Source: CAYGBW01 sp964348185
GTDB taxonomy: Bacteria > Desulfobacterota > BSN033 > WVXP01
Length of the DNA: 20,116 nt
Direction: 5' to 3'
NCBI GenBank assembly: GCA_964348185.1
Contig: CAYGBW010000167.1
Span: forward strand, 1-20,116
Under the pieces are notes generated by a model. The model had not been told where the DNA came from. It did not search any database and saw nothing but the letters and a program-made list of their open reading frames with translations. The stretch's first letter is position 1. The number at the start of each line of letters is the position of its first letter. Shown one piece after another: positions 1 to 7,347 of the stretch. The position numbers were made by a program, and so were the translations under genes.

Positions 1-45
1 TTTGTGGCTCACGCCGATATCCACGGAAAGAAACAGAACAGGGAA

Positions 46-70
46 GGCTCGCCCCAGTTCAAGGCGAGCC
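46..70 (-). terminator. Possible hairpin terminator of the solute-binding protein gene
   Basis: Perfect inverted repeat GGCTCGCC (46-53) / GGCGAGCC (63-70) with a 9-base loop, about 37 bases beyond the stop codon of the minus-strand solute-binding protein gene. On the minus strand the second arm is followed by a pyrimidine-rich stretch (TTCCCTGTTCTGTTTCTTT) rather than a clean U-run. It could therefore be a weak intrinsic terminator or only an mRNA 3' stabilising hairpin. Confidence 0.5.
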
Positions 71-106
71 CTCACAAGCCATCCACTGACATTCAGATTA
101 CCAGAC

Positions 107-1642
107 CTAATCTTCCAGCCATGCATTCCAAAGGGGGTGGAAGTAGGACTTCTGCACCCCTTTGAGTTTGTCGCTAACTCCACCGAGCCCGAACATGTCG
201 CCGAAGGTCATGAGTGGAACCTGTTCGATGATCACGTCGCGCTTGAGCTTTTCGACGGCCTGCTGGAGTTTTCCCGGATCTGATTCCGTGTTGAGCGTAT
301 CGAGGAATGCTTGCATCTCAGGCGAATCGAAACCGCCGGCTTTCAACTGTTCCAGATCGTTCGGTGAAAAGAACACGATCCTGGCATACCACATGTCCCA
401 CTTCTCTGGTTCGTACAGGACCTTAGCGACCGTAGGCCAGTCTCGCAGATCAAGCTGTACGTTGAACCCGGCCTCTCTCAGCTGCTCGGTGAGTATCAGC
501 GCAGGCCGACGGTGGTGGAATGAGGTGACCGACGCCACGAAACGGATTCGCTCTCCTTTGTAGCCGGCTTCCTCAGCCAGCTTTTTAGCCAATTCTATGT
601 TCTTTTGGTTGACAACACCCGCGGTTGTCTCACTCCACCAAGTCTGGCCTCGGAAAAAGAGCTGATCCGGATTGACCTCGTAGCGTCGCTCGTCATTGGT
701 GGCAGCGAACATAATCTCGTCCATGTCAAGTGCGATTCGCAGCGCCTGCCTGAGCTTTGGGTTTTTGGTTATGGCGTTTTCATGCGTGCTGAAGTAGACG
801 AACGGCTTCATGTCGGTGTAGCTGACAGGGTGGACCCCGGGAGCCTGCTCGACCTGATCCCAGTAATCTCCGGGCAGAGGTTGCGACCCCTGGAACTCAC
901 CCGTCAACAATCCGGCCAGCCGAACCTGAGACTCGGGAATCGACTTGAAGACAATCCGATCGAGGTAGGGAACCTTCCTCCCGGCCAGACCGTCCCTGAT
1001 GTCGTCCCTGGACACATACTTATCGAAACGTTCGAGGACAATTTGGGTACCAGGAATCCACTCCCCAAGTTTGTACGGCCCTGTCCCAATATATGCTGGG
1101 AGCTCATTGGCAGGGGCTCCCTCGATGATCTCCTTGGGATGGATGACCGGCTGAGCGTTCTCCTGCATGCAAATGTAGGGCAACATCGCCAAAGGCGACT
1201 TCAAAAGAAACTCGACCGTGTACTTGTCGGTTGCCACAATGTCTGAAACCGGGGCGAGTATCGACTTTCGCGGTGAGACCTCTAAGTAACGCTTGAAAGA
1301 GGCGACGACGTCCTCAGAGGTCATCTCTTTGAGGTTGTGAAAGAGCACGCCCTTACGCAGATGGAAAGTCCATTTTAGACCATTCGGGCTGACTTCCCAG
1401 CTGTCAGCCAGCATCGGCTGAGGCTGATAACCTGCGTCCATGGCGGTAAGCCCTTCCCATACGTACATTCCGACATAAACCTCTGTCGCCCTTGCGCTCG
1501 TTACGTGCCAATCCAGAGTCGGTGGAGAGCTATGAACCGACCATGTGACGGTGCCCCCCTTCCTGGGCTGTTCCGCCACGCCGATCACCGCAAAGCCAAG
1601 AACGAACACCAAGACAAAACTTACCCGTAATAATCGTTTCAT
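107..1642 (-). CDS. ABC transporter periplasmic substrate-binding protein, family 5 (peptide/nickel/opine type)
   Basis: A 511-residue protein of the length usual for family-5 extracellular solute-binding proteins (DppA/OppA type). Residues 1-23 form a signal peptide: the MKRLLR basic start, a hydrophobic core, and a likely cleavage after GVA before EQPRKGG. There is no lipobox cysteine, so it is probably a soluble periplasmic protein. The mature part carries family hallmarks: an N-terminal GGTVTW strand, then the LADSWEVSPNGLKWTFHLRKG segment followed by SEDVVASFKRYL. Its ligand cannot be read from sequence; peptides, opines or other small organic solutes are all possible. The start is fixed by a strong AGGAGGGAGAG ribosome-binding site next to ATG. 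No permease or ATPase gene lies in the window; any partners would be beyond the left edge, although the hairpin at 46-70 suggests a single-gene transcript. Confidence 0.9.
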   Translation of the reverse strand: MKRLLRVSFVLVFVLGFAVIGVAEQPRKGGTVTWSVHSSPPTLDWHVTSARATEVYVGMYVWEGLTAMDAGYQPQPMLADSWEVSPNGLKWTFHLRKGVLFHNLKEMTSEDVVASFKRYLEVSPRKSILAPVSDIVATDKYTVEFLLKSPLAMLPYICMQENAQPVIHPKEIIEGAPANELPAYIGTGPYKLGEWIPGTQIVLERFDKYVSRDDIRDGLAGRKVPYLDRIVFKSIPESQVRLAGLLTGEFQGSQPLPGDYWDQVEQAPGVHPVSYTDMKPFVYFSTHENAITKNPKLRQALRIALDMDEIMFAATNDERRYEVNPDQLFFRGQTWWSETTAGVVNQKNIELAKKLAEEAGYKGERIRFVASVTSFHHRRPALILTEQLREAGFNVQLDLRDWPTVAKVLYEPEKWDMWYARIVFFSPNDLEQLKAGGFDSPEMQAFLDTLNTESDPGKLQQAVEKLKRDVIIEQVPLMTFGDMFGLGGVSDKLKGVQKSYFHPLWNAWLED

Positions 1643-1763
1643 CTCTCCCTCCTTATTTTTTTATTACCCCACACACCTGCATACCCCCATTCATTTCTTC
1701 AAGAGAAATCAATCTGTCTTGCTCGACACTTACCCCCTACAACGTCCTCATAGGATCTTCTTC

Positions 1764-1792
1764 CTTATAATATCTCTTTGCCACCTTGTCAA
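1764..1792 (-). promoter_or_regulatory. Sigma-70-type promoter for the solute-binding protein gene
   Basis: On the minus strand a -35 TTGACA (plus-strand TGTCAA, 1787-1792) is followed after exactly 17 bases by a -10 TATAAG (plus-strand CTTATA, 1764-1769). This is a near-consensus housekeeping promoter about 120 bases upstream of the ATG at 1642. The same two hexamers and spacing occur at 4643-4671. Confidence 0.75.
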
Positions 1793-1973
1793 TAGAAAAT
1801 TCCGGTACAGGGGGCTTATCGGGCCTTTGGGTCAGGACCACGCTGAGGGGCACCGTGCAGCCCTCCCAGCGGGTCAGATGGCTGACCAATTGTAAGGCGT
1901 CGGCTTGAAATGTCACGCCCCTGGCCAATGATGGAGGAAGGATTCGATGGAAAGTTGAAGAGGACTGAGTAAC

Positions 1974-2001
1974 TTGACAAGGGGCTCCTTTTTTTGTTAA
2001 T
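1974..2001 (+). promoter_or_regulatory. Candidate promoter for the transketolase-like gene
   Basis: A consensus -35 TTGACA (1974-1979) is followed after 16 bases by GTTAAT (1996-2001), which matches 4 of 6 consensus -10 positions. It would start an about 160-base leader. The -35 is convincing, the -10 only moderate. Confidence 0.4.
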
Positions 2002-2170
2002 TGAAAAAACCGTGTATTCAGAGCAACCAGAAAAAATCTGCATCACATGGGCTCTGAAAGGGCAACGTCGAGATCAACGACGGCGAAACCCGCAGACGAC
2101 GAGCCGGATGTTCTGAATTCTTCCAGAAAATCCCAGACTGTAGATGAATCGTTAGAGACAGGAGCGAACC

Positions 2171-4549
2171 ATGGCATTCACTTTTGGCCCGAGGCGGGCA
2201 GTATATGTGGACATCGGTCAGGACCGGGAAGAGAAGCCGATTTCGGGGGATGAGGGGAAGCATTTTGAAACATTCGATCTCATATACCGTTCTCTATGCG
2301 CACTGCTGTACAACTACGTCCCCACCTCGGGGCATCCGGGTGGGTCGATATCGTCCGGCCGATTCGTCGCTGGCATACTCTTCGACGCGATGGACTACGA
2401 CATGAGTGATCCCGAGCGGGAAGATGCCGATATTATCTCCTACGCGGCAGGCCACAAGGCATTAGGACTCTATGCACTGTGGGCGCTTCGCAATGAGGTG
2501 GTTCGTATGGGAGCGCCGAACCTTCTACCCCCGGACGAGCGCTACCAGCTCCGCCTGGAGGATCTTCTGGGCTTCCGTCGCAACCCGATTACCCAGACAC
2601 CCCTCTTTTTGAAATTCAACGCGAAACCGCTCGACGGCCATCCCACACCGGCCACACCCTTTGTGCGACTCTCTACTGGCGCCTCGGGGGTTGGCCTGGC
2701 AAGCTCGCTTGGGCTCGCTTTTGGCGCGCTGGATTACTACGGGAATGATGCACCCCGCGTCCACATCGTGGAGGGTGAGGGCGGTATGACAACCGGGCGG
2801 GCCAGTGAAGCCATGGCCGCAGCGGGTACGGCCTCCCTGAAAAACGCCGTTCTCCACGTCGACTGGAATCAAGCGTCCATCGACTCCAACCACGTCTGCC
2901 GCGATGGGGACGTACCGGGCGACTACGTCCAATGGAACCCGATGGAGATCGCCTATCTCCACGATTGGAACGTTATTCTGGTCCCAGACGGCAGGGACTT
3001 TAACCAGATTCTCGCTGCGCAGCGAAGGGCCACCTCGATCGACAACCATCAGCCCACGGCGATTGTCTATCGAACGACCAAGGGCTGGCAGTATGGAATC
3101 GAGGGAAAGGCATCTCATGGCGCTGGACACGCCCTCTGTGTCGATGGCTTTTATGAGGCCCTCAAACCGTTTCTCGGTGCAACAGGTGGCAAGCTTCCCC
3201 GGTGTGAAACCGCCAGTCAACGCTGTCAGGCCGGAAAGGAGAGGGAGGTCGTTGAGGAGTGTCTCTGGGAGGCTTTGATGGTCATACGCTCTGTGCTGGA
3301 AAAGAGCCGTTCCACGGTCGAGACTCTGACGCGGAGAGTCCTCGATGCTCAGGACCGCCTCAACCTTCGAGGTCGCAGGCCACGTGAGAATGCGCCCTCA
3401 ATCAACGCCATTTTCGATACGGCAACCCGGGGTCGGGGCACCATCCCTGAAGAAGTGATTTTGACCCCCGGCACAGAAACGACCCTGCGAGGGGAGTTGG
3501 GCCGCGTGCTCCAGTATTACAACAGGGCTAGCCGTGGGGCGATACTGTCGGCCGCGGCAGACCTGCTGGGCTCGACAAGCGTCAACACCATCGCAAAGGG
3601 CTTCCCTGAAGGATATTACAATGGGGACACCAACCCGGGGGCCCGGCTTCTCTCAATCGGTGGCATTTGCGAAGACGCCATGGCAGGCATTCTTGGCGGC
3701 ATATCCACCTACGGCCGCCATATGGGTGTCGGTTCCTCTTACGCCGCGTTCATTGCTCCCCTGGGGCACATCGCCGCTCGCCTGCACGCAATCGGCAATC
3801 AGGCCCGGCAGGTAATGGTAAAGGAGCCCTACCGGTCCCTGTTCCTAATTTGCGCCCATGCCGGCGTTAAAACAGGCGAGGACGGACCGACGCACGCCGA
3901 CCCCCAGGCTCTCCAGATTCTCCAGGAGGATTTTCCGCCTGGCACGGTCATCACCCTGACCCCCTGGGATCCCCAGGAGATATGGACACTCGTCTCGACC
4001 GCCCTGACTAAACGCCCGGCGGTCATCGCGCCATTTGTCACCCGGCCAAATGAAAAGATTATCGATCGCGAGGCATTGGGCCTTGCCCCGGCCACTAACG
4101 CCGCCTCCGGCCTCTATCTTCTTCGGAGCGCAAAGGGAAAGGGGGATGGAACTGTCGTGCTTCAGGGTAGCGATGTTGCTTACGCTTTTGTCGAGACGAC
4201 CCTACCCCTGATGGAAAAGGAGGCTATCGACCTCAACGTCTATTACGTCGCCAGTACTGAACTCTTCGATCTCTTACCCCATTCGGAGCAGAAACGGATA
4301 TTTCCGGAAGCCCGTGCAGGGGTGGCCATGGGTATTACGGGTTTCACCCTTCCAACGATGTACCGCTGGATCCGTTCCGACGCGGGCCGCCAGATGAGCC
4401 TTCACCCCTTCCAGAAGGGTCATTACCTCGGAAGCGGGCAGGCTGATATGGTCCTTGCGGAAGCAGGGCTCGACGGCGAGGGGCAGTGGAAAGCCATTAG
4501 AAACTACGCCGACTGGATAGCGAAGAAAACGAAGTGGCTTGAAGGCTAG
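2171..4549 (+). CDS. Transketolase-like thiamine-diphosphate-dependent enzyme
   Basis: A 792-residue protein with the three-domain transketolase layout. In the N-terminal pyrophosphate-binding domain, SGHPGGS (53-59) and GHK (94-96) match transketolase active-site histidine segments, and GEGGMTTG (202-209) followed about 24 residues later by DWN (231-233) is the ThDP/metal motif. The pyrimidine-binding domain has GGICEDAMAG (497-506), whose Glu501 sits where the cofactor-activating glutamate is expected, and GEDGPTHADPQ (569-579), a strong transketolase signature. The C-terminal domain holds ASTELFDLLP. It is over 100 residues longer than ordinary transketolases (about 660), with extra sequence at about 335-440 between the first two domains. 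The exact substrate is uncertain: transketolase, a homodimeric 2-oxoacid dehydrogenase E1-like enzyme or another acyloin/ketol-transferring activity. The ATG is preceded by AGGAG at good spacing. Confidence 0.8.
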   Translation: MAFTFGPRRAVYVDIGQDREEKPISGDEGKHFETFDLIYRSLCALLYNYVPTSGHPGGSISSGRFVAGILFDAMDYDMSDPEREDADIISYAAGHKALGLYALWALRNEVVRMGAPNLLPPDERYQLRLEDLLGFRRNPITQTPLFLKFNAKPLDGHPTPATPFVRLSTGASGVGLASSLGLAFGALDYYGNDAPRVHIVEGEGGMTTGRASEAMAAAGTASLKNAVLHVDWNQASIDSNHVCRDGDVPGDYVQWNPMEIAYLHDWNVILVPDGRDFNQILAAQRRATSIDNHQPTAIVYRTTKGWQYGIEGKASHGAGHALCVDGFYEALKPFLGATGGKLPRCETASQRCQAGKEREVVEECLWEALMVIRSVLEKSRSTVETLTRRVLDAQDRLNLRGRRPRENAPSINAIFDTATRGRGTIPEEVILTPGTETTLRGELGRVLQYYNRASRGAILSAAADLLGSTSVNTIAKGFPEGYYNGDTNPGARLLSIGGICEDAMAGILGGISTYGRHMGVGSSYAAFIAPLGHIAARLHAIGNQARQVMVKEPYRSLFLICAHAGVKTGEDGPTHADPQALQILQEDFPPGTVITLTPWDPQEIWTLVSTALTKRPAVIAPFVTRPNEKIIDREALGLAPATNAASGLYLLRSAKGKGDGTVVLQGSDVAYAFVETTLPLMEKEAIDLNVYYVASTELFDLLPHSEQKRIFPEARAGVAMGITGFTLPTMYRWIRSDAGRQMSLHPFQKGHYLGSGQADMVLAEAGLDGEGQWKAIRNYADWIAKKTKWLEG

Positions 4550-4593
4550 ACCAAACCGTAACAGGTATTCTCAATCCACGTCCTCTGAGACCG

Positions 4594-4622
4594 CCGAGTT
4601 TTCTCTCGACCAGAAAGCTCGG
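4594..4622 (+). terminator. Long hairpin after the transketolase-like gene
   Basis: Eleven-base-pair stem, CCGAGTTTTCT (4594-4604) with AGAAAGCTCGG (4612-4622), one G-U wobble and a 7-base loop, 45 bases after the stop codon and just before the next promoter. There is no U-run after it, so it may be a factor-assisted terminator or an mRNA 3'-end hairpin. Confidence 0.4.
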
Positions 4623-4642
4623 GATCACCGTCTTCGGGATAC

Positions 4643-4671
4643 TTGACAAAGCCATGACCTTCTGTTATAAG
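4643..4671 (+). promoter_or_regulatory. Sigma-70-type promoter of the glycine-riboswitch operon
   Basis: TTGACA (4643-4648), a 17-base spacer and TATAAG (4666-4671). The predicted transcript starts near 4678, a few bases before the first riboswitch aptamer. This placement strongly supports both calls. Confidence 0.85.
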
Positions 4672-4686
4672 TCTGCAAAAGTAGAG

Positions 4687-4869
4687 CCACCAGGAGAGTT
4701 CTGCATCTTGCGGGCGCCGAAGGGGCAAGGCCGGAATTTACTGGCTGAAACTCTCAGGCAAAAGGACTGGGGGTTCTGGGGTCTCCTGGAAAGTTCCAAG
4801 CTGCAGGCTTGGACACCGAAGGGGTAAGCCTCCAGATCTGGAGGTAATCTCTCAGGTCAAAGGACAGGG
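4687..4869 (+). promoter_or_regulatory. Tandem glycine riboswitch (two gcvT-type aptamers)
   Basis: Two consecutive copies of the glycine aptamer core. Aptamer 1 has GGAGAG (4693-4698), GCGCCGAAGGGGCAA (4714-4728) and ACTCTCAGGCAAAAGGAC (4750-4767). Aptamer 2 has ACACCGAAGGGGTAA (4813-4827) and TCTCTCAGGTCAAAGGAC (4848-4865). A closing stem for aptamer 1 can form between CCA (4690-4692) and TGG (4768-4770). For aptamer 2, TTCTG (4774-4778) can pair with CAGGG (4865-4869). That 3' strand overlaps the left arm of the terminator at 4867, so glycine binding should prevent terminator formation. This predicts an ON switch, as is known for most gcv-associated glycine riboswitches. It precedes an aminotransferase gene and the lipB/gcv cluster. 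Confidence 0.95.
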
Positions 4870-4898
4870 GCAGAACGAAAGAATTCTGCCCCTTTTTT
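4867..4898 (+). terminator. Intrinsic terminator of the glycine riboswitch expression platform
   Basis: Perfect 9-base-pair stem GGGGCAGAA (4867-4875) / TTCTGCCCC (4884-4892), 8-base loop, then TTTTTT (4893-4898). The left arm shares bases 4867-4869 with the closing helix of the second glycine aptamer, giving mutually exclusive folds. Confidence 0.9.
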
Positions 4899-4938
4899 CT
4901 TTCGAAGGTCAAATCCTAGCAAAGGAAAGGAGGCTTTC

Positions 4939-6237
4939 ATGGACTGTTATGCCGACCGAATCAGAGCACTTGGGACAGAAAATGCTTTCAAGATCGGCGA
5001 TGACATTCGGCGGTGCGAGCAGAGGGGCGTGAAGGTGATCAAGTTGAATCTGGGGGAGCCGGATTTCAACAGTGCCGAGAACATCAACCGAGTTGCCACT
5101 GAAAACATCGAGGCAGGCAACTCCCACTACACCGATCCCCAGGGAATCTTGCCCTTTCGCGAAAGCATTGCTCGGCATATCCTGGAGACGCGCGGGGTGA
5201 GGGTCGATCCGCAACAGGTTGTCGTGATGACGGGCGCGAAGCCTGCGATTTCCTATACCTTGCTGACCTATGTCAATCCTGGGGATGATGTGATCTACCC
5301 GAGCCCGGGTTTTCCCATTTATGAATCCTGGGTGACTTTTGTTGGGGCTGTTCCGGTTCCCCTGCACCTCGAAGAGGACAAGGGATTCCGTTTCGACGCG
5401 TCCGATCTGGAGAGGCTAATCACACCCAAAACAAAGGTTTTGATCATCAATTCTCCCTCCAACCCCACGGGTGGGGTTCTCACAGGCGAGGATCTTGCGG
5501 ACATTGCAGGGGTGATTAGAGACAGGGCCAACCCAACCATTCGGATATACTCCGATGAGGTTTACGAAGACATCGTCTTTGATGGGCGGGAACATGAGAG
5601 CATCTTCTCGGTTCCAGACATGGCCAAAAACACGGTTCTTGTCAGTGGCCACTCCAAGTCCTACGCGATGACGGGCTGGCGTTTGGGATATGCGGTTCTG
5701 CCTTCAGTGGACGAGGCCATGGTTTTCCGGCAGCTCAATATCAACATCATCTCCTGTACGCCTCCTTTCATCCAAGAGGCAGGCAAGGCCGCCCTTGAAA
5801 ACGAAGAGAATAAGCAGATTGTTTCGGCCATGGTCAAGGAGTTTGAAAAGCGGCGCGATGTGGTGGTTGAGGGGCTGAATCGGATAGACGGGATTGGATG
5901 CACCAAGCCGGAAGGGGCCTTTTACGTTTTCCCGAATATTGGCGGAGTTTGTCGGAGTCTCGGGATCACGGAGGTCTACGAAAGGCTCTCCCCGGCCGTA
6001 AAGGAAAAGACGAGTCCCTCTACACTCTTCCAGATGTTTCTCCTCTATCGCCACGGCGTGGCGACCATGGACCGACGGTCCTTTGGGGTGATTGGGAGCG
6101 AAGGGAAACACTACCTGAGGCTATCGACCGCCACTGACATGGATTCCCTGAAGGAGGGGCTTCGAAGAATCGAGGTGGCATCCCAGGACAGAGAGGGTTT
6201 CGCGGCGTTTGCGGCCGAGGGGGAACATCTCTTTTGA
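4939..6237 (+). CDS. PLP-dependent class I/II aminotransferase, glycine-riboswitch controlled
   Basis: A 432-residue fold-type I aminotransferase of the aspartate aminotransferase superfamily. Visible motifs are LNLGEPDF (37-44) in the N-terminal substrate-binding segment, NSPSNPTGG (171-179, Asn175), YSDEVYED (204-211, Asp206 for the PLP pyridine nitrogen), and SGHSKSYAMTGWRLGY (236-251) with the PLP-binding Lys240 and phosphate-contacting Arg248. The HYLRLSTA segment near the C-terminus has the carboxylate-binding arginine. It follows the glycine riboswitch and has a strong AGGAGG site 6-7 bases before ATG. Position suggests a role in glycine, serine, alanine or glyoxylate nitrogen exchange, but the fold does not reveal the amino donor and acceptor. 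A 35-40 residue segment before the C-terminal arginine motif (about 350-390) is longer than in common aspartate aminotransferases. Confidence 0.88.
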   Translation: MDCYADRIRALGTENAFKIGDDIRRCEQRGVKVIKLNLGEPDFNSAENINRVATENIEAGNSHYTDPQGILPFRESIARHILETRGVRVDPQQVVVMTGAKPAISYTLLTYVNPGDDVIYPSPGFPIYESWVTFVGAVPVPLHLEEDKGFRFDASDLERLITPKTKVLIINSPSNPTGGVLTGEDLADIAGVIRDRANPTIRIYSDEVYEDIVFDGREHESIFSVPDMAKNTVLVSGHSKSYAMTGWRLGYAVLPSVDEAMVFRQLNINIISCTPPFIQEAGKAALENEENKQIVSAMVKEFEKRRDVVVEGLNRIDGIGCTKPEGAFYVFPNIGGVCRSLGITEVYERLSPAVKEKTSPSTLFQMFLLYRHGVATMDRRSFGVIGSEGKHYLRLSTATDMDSLKEGLRRIEVASQDREGFAAFAAEGEHLF

Positions 6238-6284
6238 CGGGAAGATGCGCGTACTCGGGTATCGGTCACCCGTGGGATACCTCA

Positions 6285-6303
6285 AAGGGGATTGGATCCC
6301 CTT
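6285..6303 (+). repeat. Short perfect hairpin between aminotransferase gene and lipB
   Basis: AAGGGGAT (6285-6292) / ATCCCCTT (6296-6303) with a 3-base loop. No U-run follows, so a terminator is unlikely. It may be a processing or stability element between the first gene and the rest of the operon. Just upstream, GGTATC/GATACC (6259-6282 area) forms another 6-base inverted repeat. Confidence 0.4.
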
Positions 6304-6386
6304 CGGAGCGAAATCGAGGTCCAGAGGTCTGAGTTTTGCCTGAAGGGGAACCCGACTCAAGGCGGACAGATGGAGCTTTCCCGCGG

Positions 6387-6415
6387 TTGACTCCTGTCAA
6401 GATCTCTTGAGATCT
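6387..6415 (+). repeat. Adjacent inverted repeats upstream of lipB
   Basis: TTGAC (6387-6391) / GTCAA (6396-6400) directly abuts AGATCTC (6400-6406) / GAGATCT (6409-6415), a near-palindrome with a 2-base centre. This lies about 40 bases before the lipB start and could be a protein-binding site or RNA structure. No good -10 element accompanies TTGACT here. Confidence 0.3.
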
Positions 6416-6453
6416 CACGGGATCGATGCCCAGACAGGAGAACCCAATTTCCC

Positions 6454-7164
6454 ATGTCTAGGCGAGAAGTCTACTTAGCCCGCTATCCTTCTCTCCTCTA
6501 CGACGAGGCGCTGAACCTCCAAAGACACATCCTGTCGGCAAAGATGGAGGGTGATTTCCCGGATACCCTGATTCTCCTGGAGCATCCACCCGTTATCACC
6601 CTGGGCCGGCGAGGCAAAAAGGAGAACATTCTGGCCCTTCAGGAAACTCTTCGGAGAGAGGGGATCGACGTCGTCCACGTGGAACGGGGGGGGGACGTGA
6701 CCTACCACGGGCCAGGACAGATCGTGGGCTATCCCATCTTTTGCCTTTCTCACTACAGAAAGGATATTCGCCGTTTTGTCTCATCAATTGAAGAGGTTCT
6801 GATTCGGGTCTGTTCAGATCTGGGCATTGAGGCCTGTCGGAATGATCGAAATCGGGGGGTCTGGGTGGGAAACAAGAAAATTGCTTCGATCGGTCTGGCC
6901 ATCCGGAGGTGGATTTCTTTTCATGGCTTTGCTTTCAACTGGGCGCCCAAAATGGCGCATTTTAAGCTTATCAACCCATGTGGCCTCCATGACGTTGAAA
7001 TGACGTCGGTCAGAGAATTCCTGGAAGAAGACCTCGATCCCAATGACCTGCAGAACCGTATCTGTCGTCATTTTGAACGGGTATTTCACATCCATCTCCA
7101 AGAGGTGGATGTGAAGAAAATGCTGGAAGGTCCTGAGCATTCAGGGATCAGCAATCCGTCATGA
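6454..7164 (+). CDS. lipB: Octanoyl-[acyl-carrier-protein]:protein N-octanoyltransferase LipB
   Basis: LipB moves the octanoyl chain from acyl carrier protein to the acceptor lysine of lipoyl domains, here presumably GcvH, as the first step of lipoate assembly in the cytoplasm. The 236-residue protein carries LLEHPPVITLGRRG (41-54), the signature RGGDVTYHGPGQIVGYP (78-94), GNKKIASIGLAIRR (139-152) with the catalytic Lys142, and FNWAPKM...INPCGL (161-178) with the acyl-accepting Cys176. The start is followed by the usual REVYLARYPSLLYDEAL N-terminus. The only Shine-Dalgarno-like sequence, AGGAG, is about 13 bases upstream, further than ideal, so translation may be modest. It lies 216 bases after the aminotransferase gene and 183 before gcvH. 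Confidence 0.95.
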   Translation: MSRREVYLARYPSLLYDEALNLQRHILSAKMEGDFPDTLILLEHPPVITLGRRGKKENILALQETLRREGIDVVHVERGGDVTYHGPGQIVGYPIFCLSHYRKDIRRFVSSIEEVLIRVCSDLGIEACRNDRNRGVWVGNKKIASIGLAIRRWISFHGFAFNWAPKMAHFKLINPCGLHDVEMTSVREFLEEDLDPNDLQNRICRHFERVFHIHLQEVDVKKMLEGPEHSGISNPS

Positions 7165-7347
7165 GCACAGCCAAGTAGAACAACCGATGGTCGCTTGCGA
7201 ATTCACCTGACTGAGGAGCTTAACCCATGTTCTTCTGACGAATGATTTTGCCGACGTAAAACGCATCGGGGAATGACTCATCGAGTGAGTTGTGCTGACC
7301 CCTGAAAGCTGATCCCTTGTGAAAACCGAAGAAAACAGGAGGACCCT

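Larger units (their letters stand above)
1643..2170. other. Divergent intergenic region (528 bases)
   Basis: No convincing gene lies here. It holds the minus-strand promoter for the solute-binding protein with an about 115-base 5' leader, and a candidate plus-strand promoter for the transketolase-like gene. It also has several small inverted repeats: GGTCAG/CTGACC at 1872-1887 with a 4-base spacer, a nested pair GGCTC 2050-2054 / GAGCC 2101-2105 enclosing CGTCG 2066-2070 / CGACG 2078-2082, and TTCTG/CAGAA near 2112-2129. The nested pair lies in the presumed transketolase leader and could form RNA structure. I match it to no known riboswitch. Confidence 0.5.

Noticed and set aside
2525..3220. 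Minus-strand 231-codon frame inside the transketolase-like gene
   Set aside because: It is antisense to strongly conserved ThDP motifs and has no recognisable features; it is a shadow of the real gene.
7276..7290. ACTCA/TGAGT inverted repeat between lipB and gcvH as a terminator
   Set aside because: The stem is only five base pairs with no U-run; transcription probably passes through.
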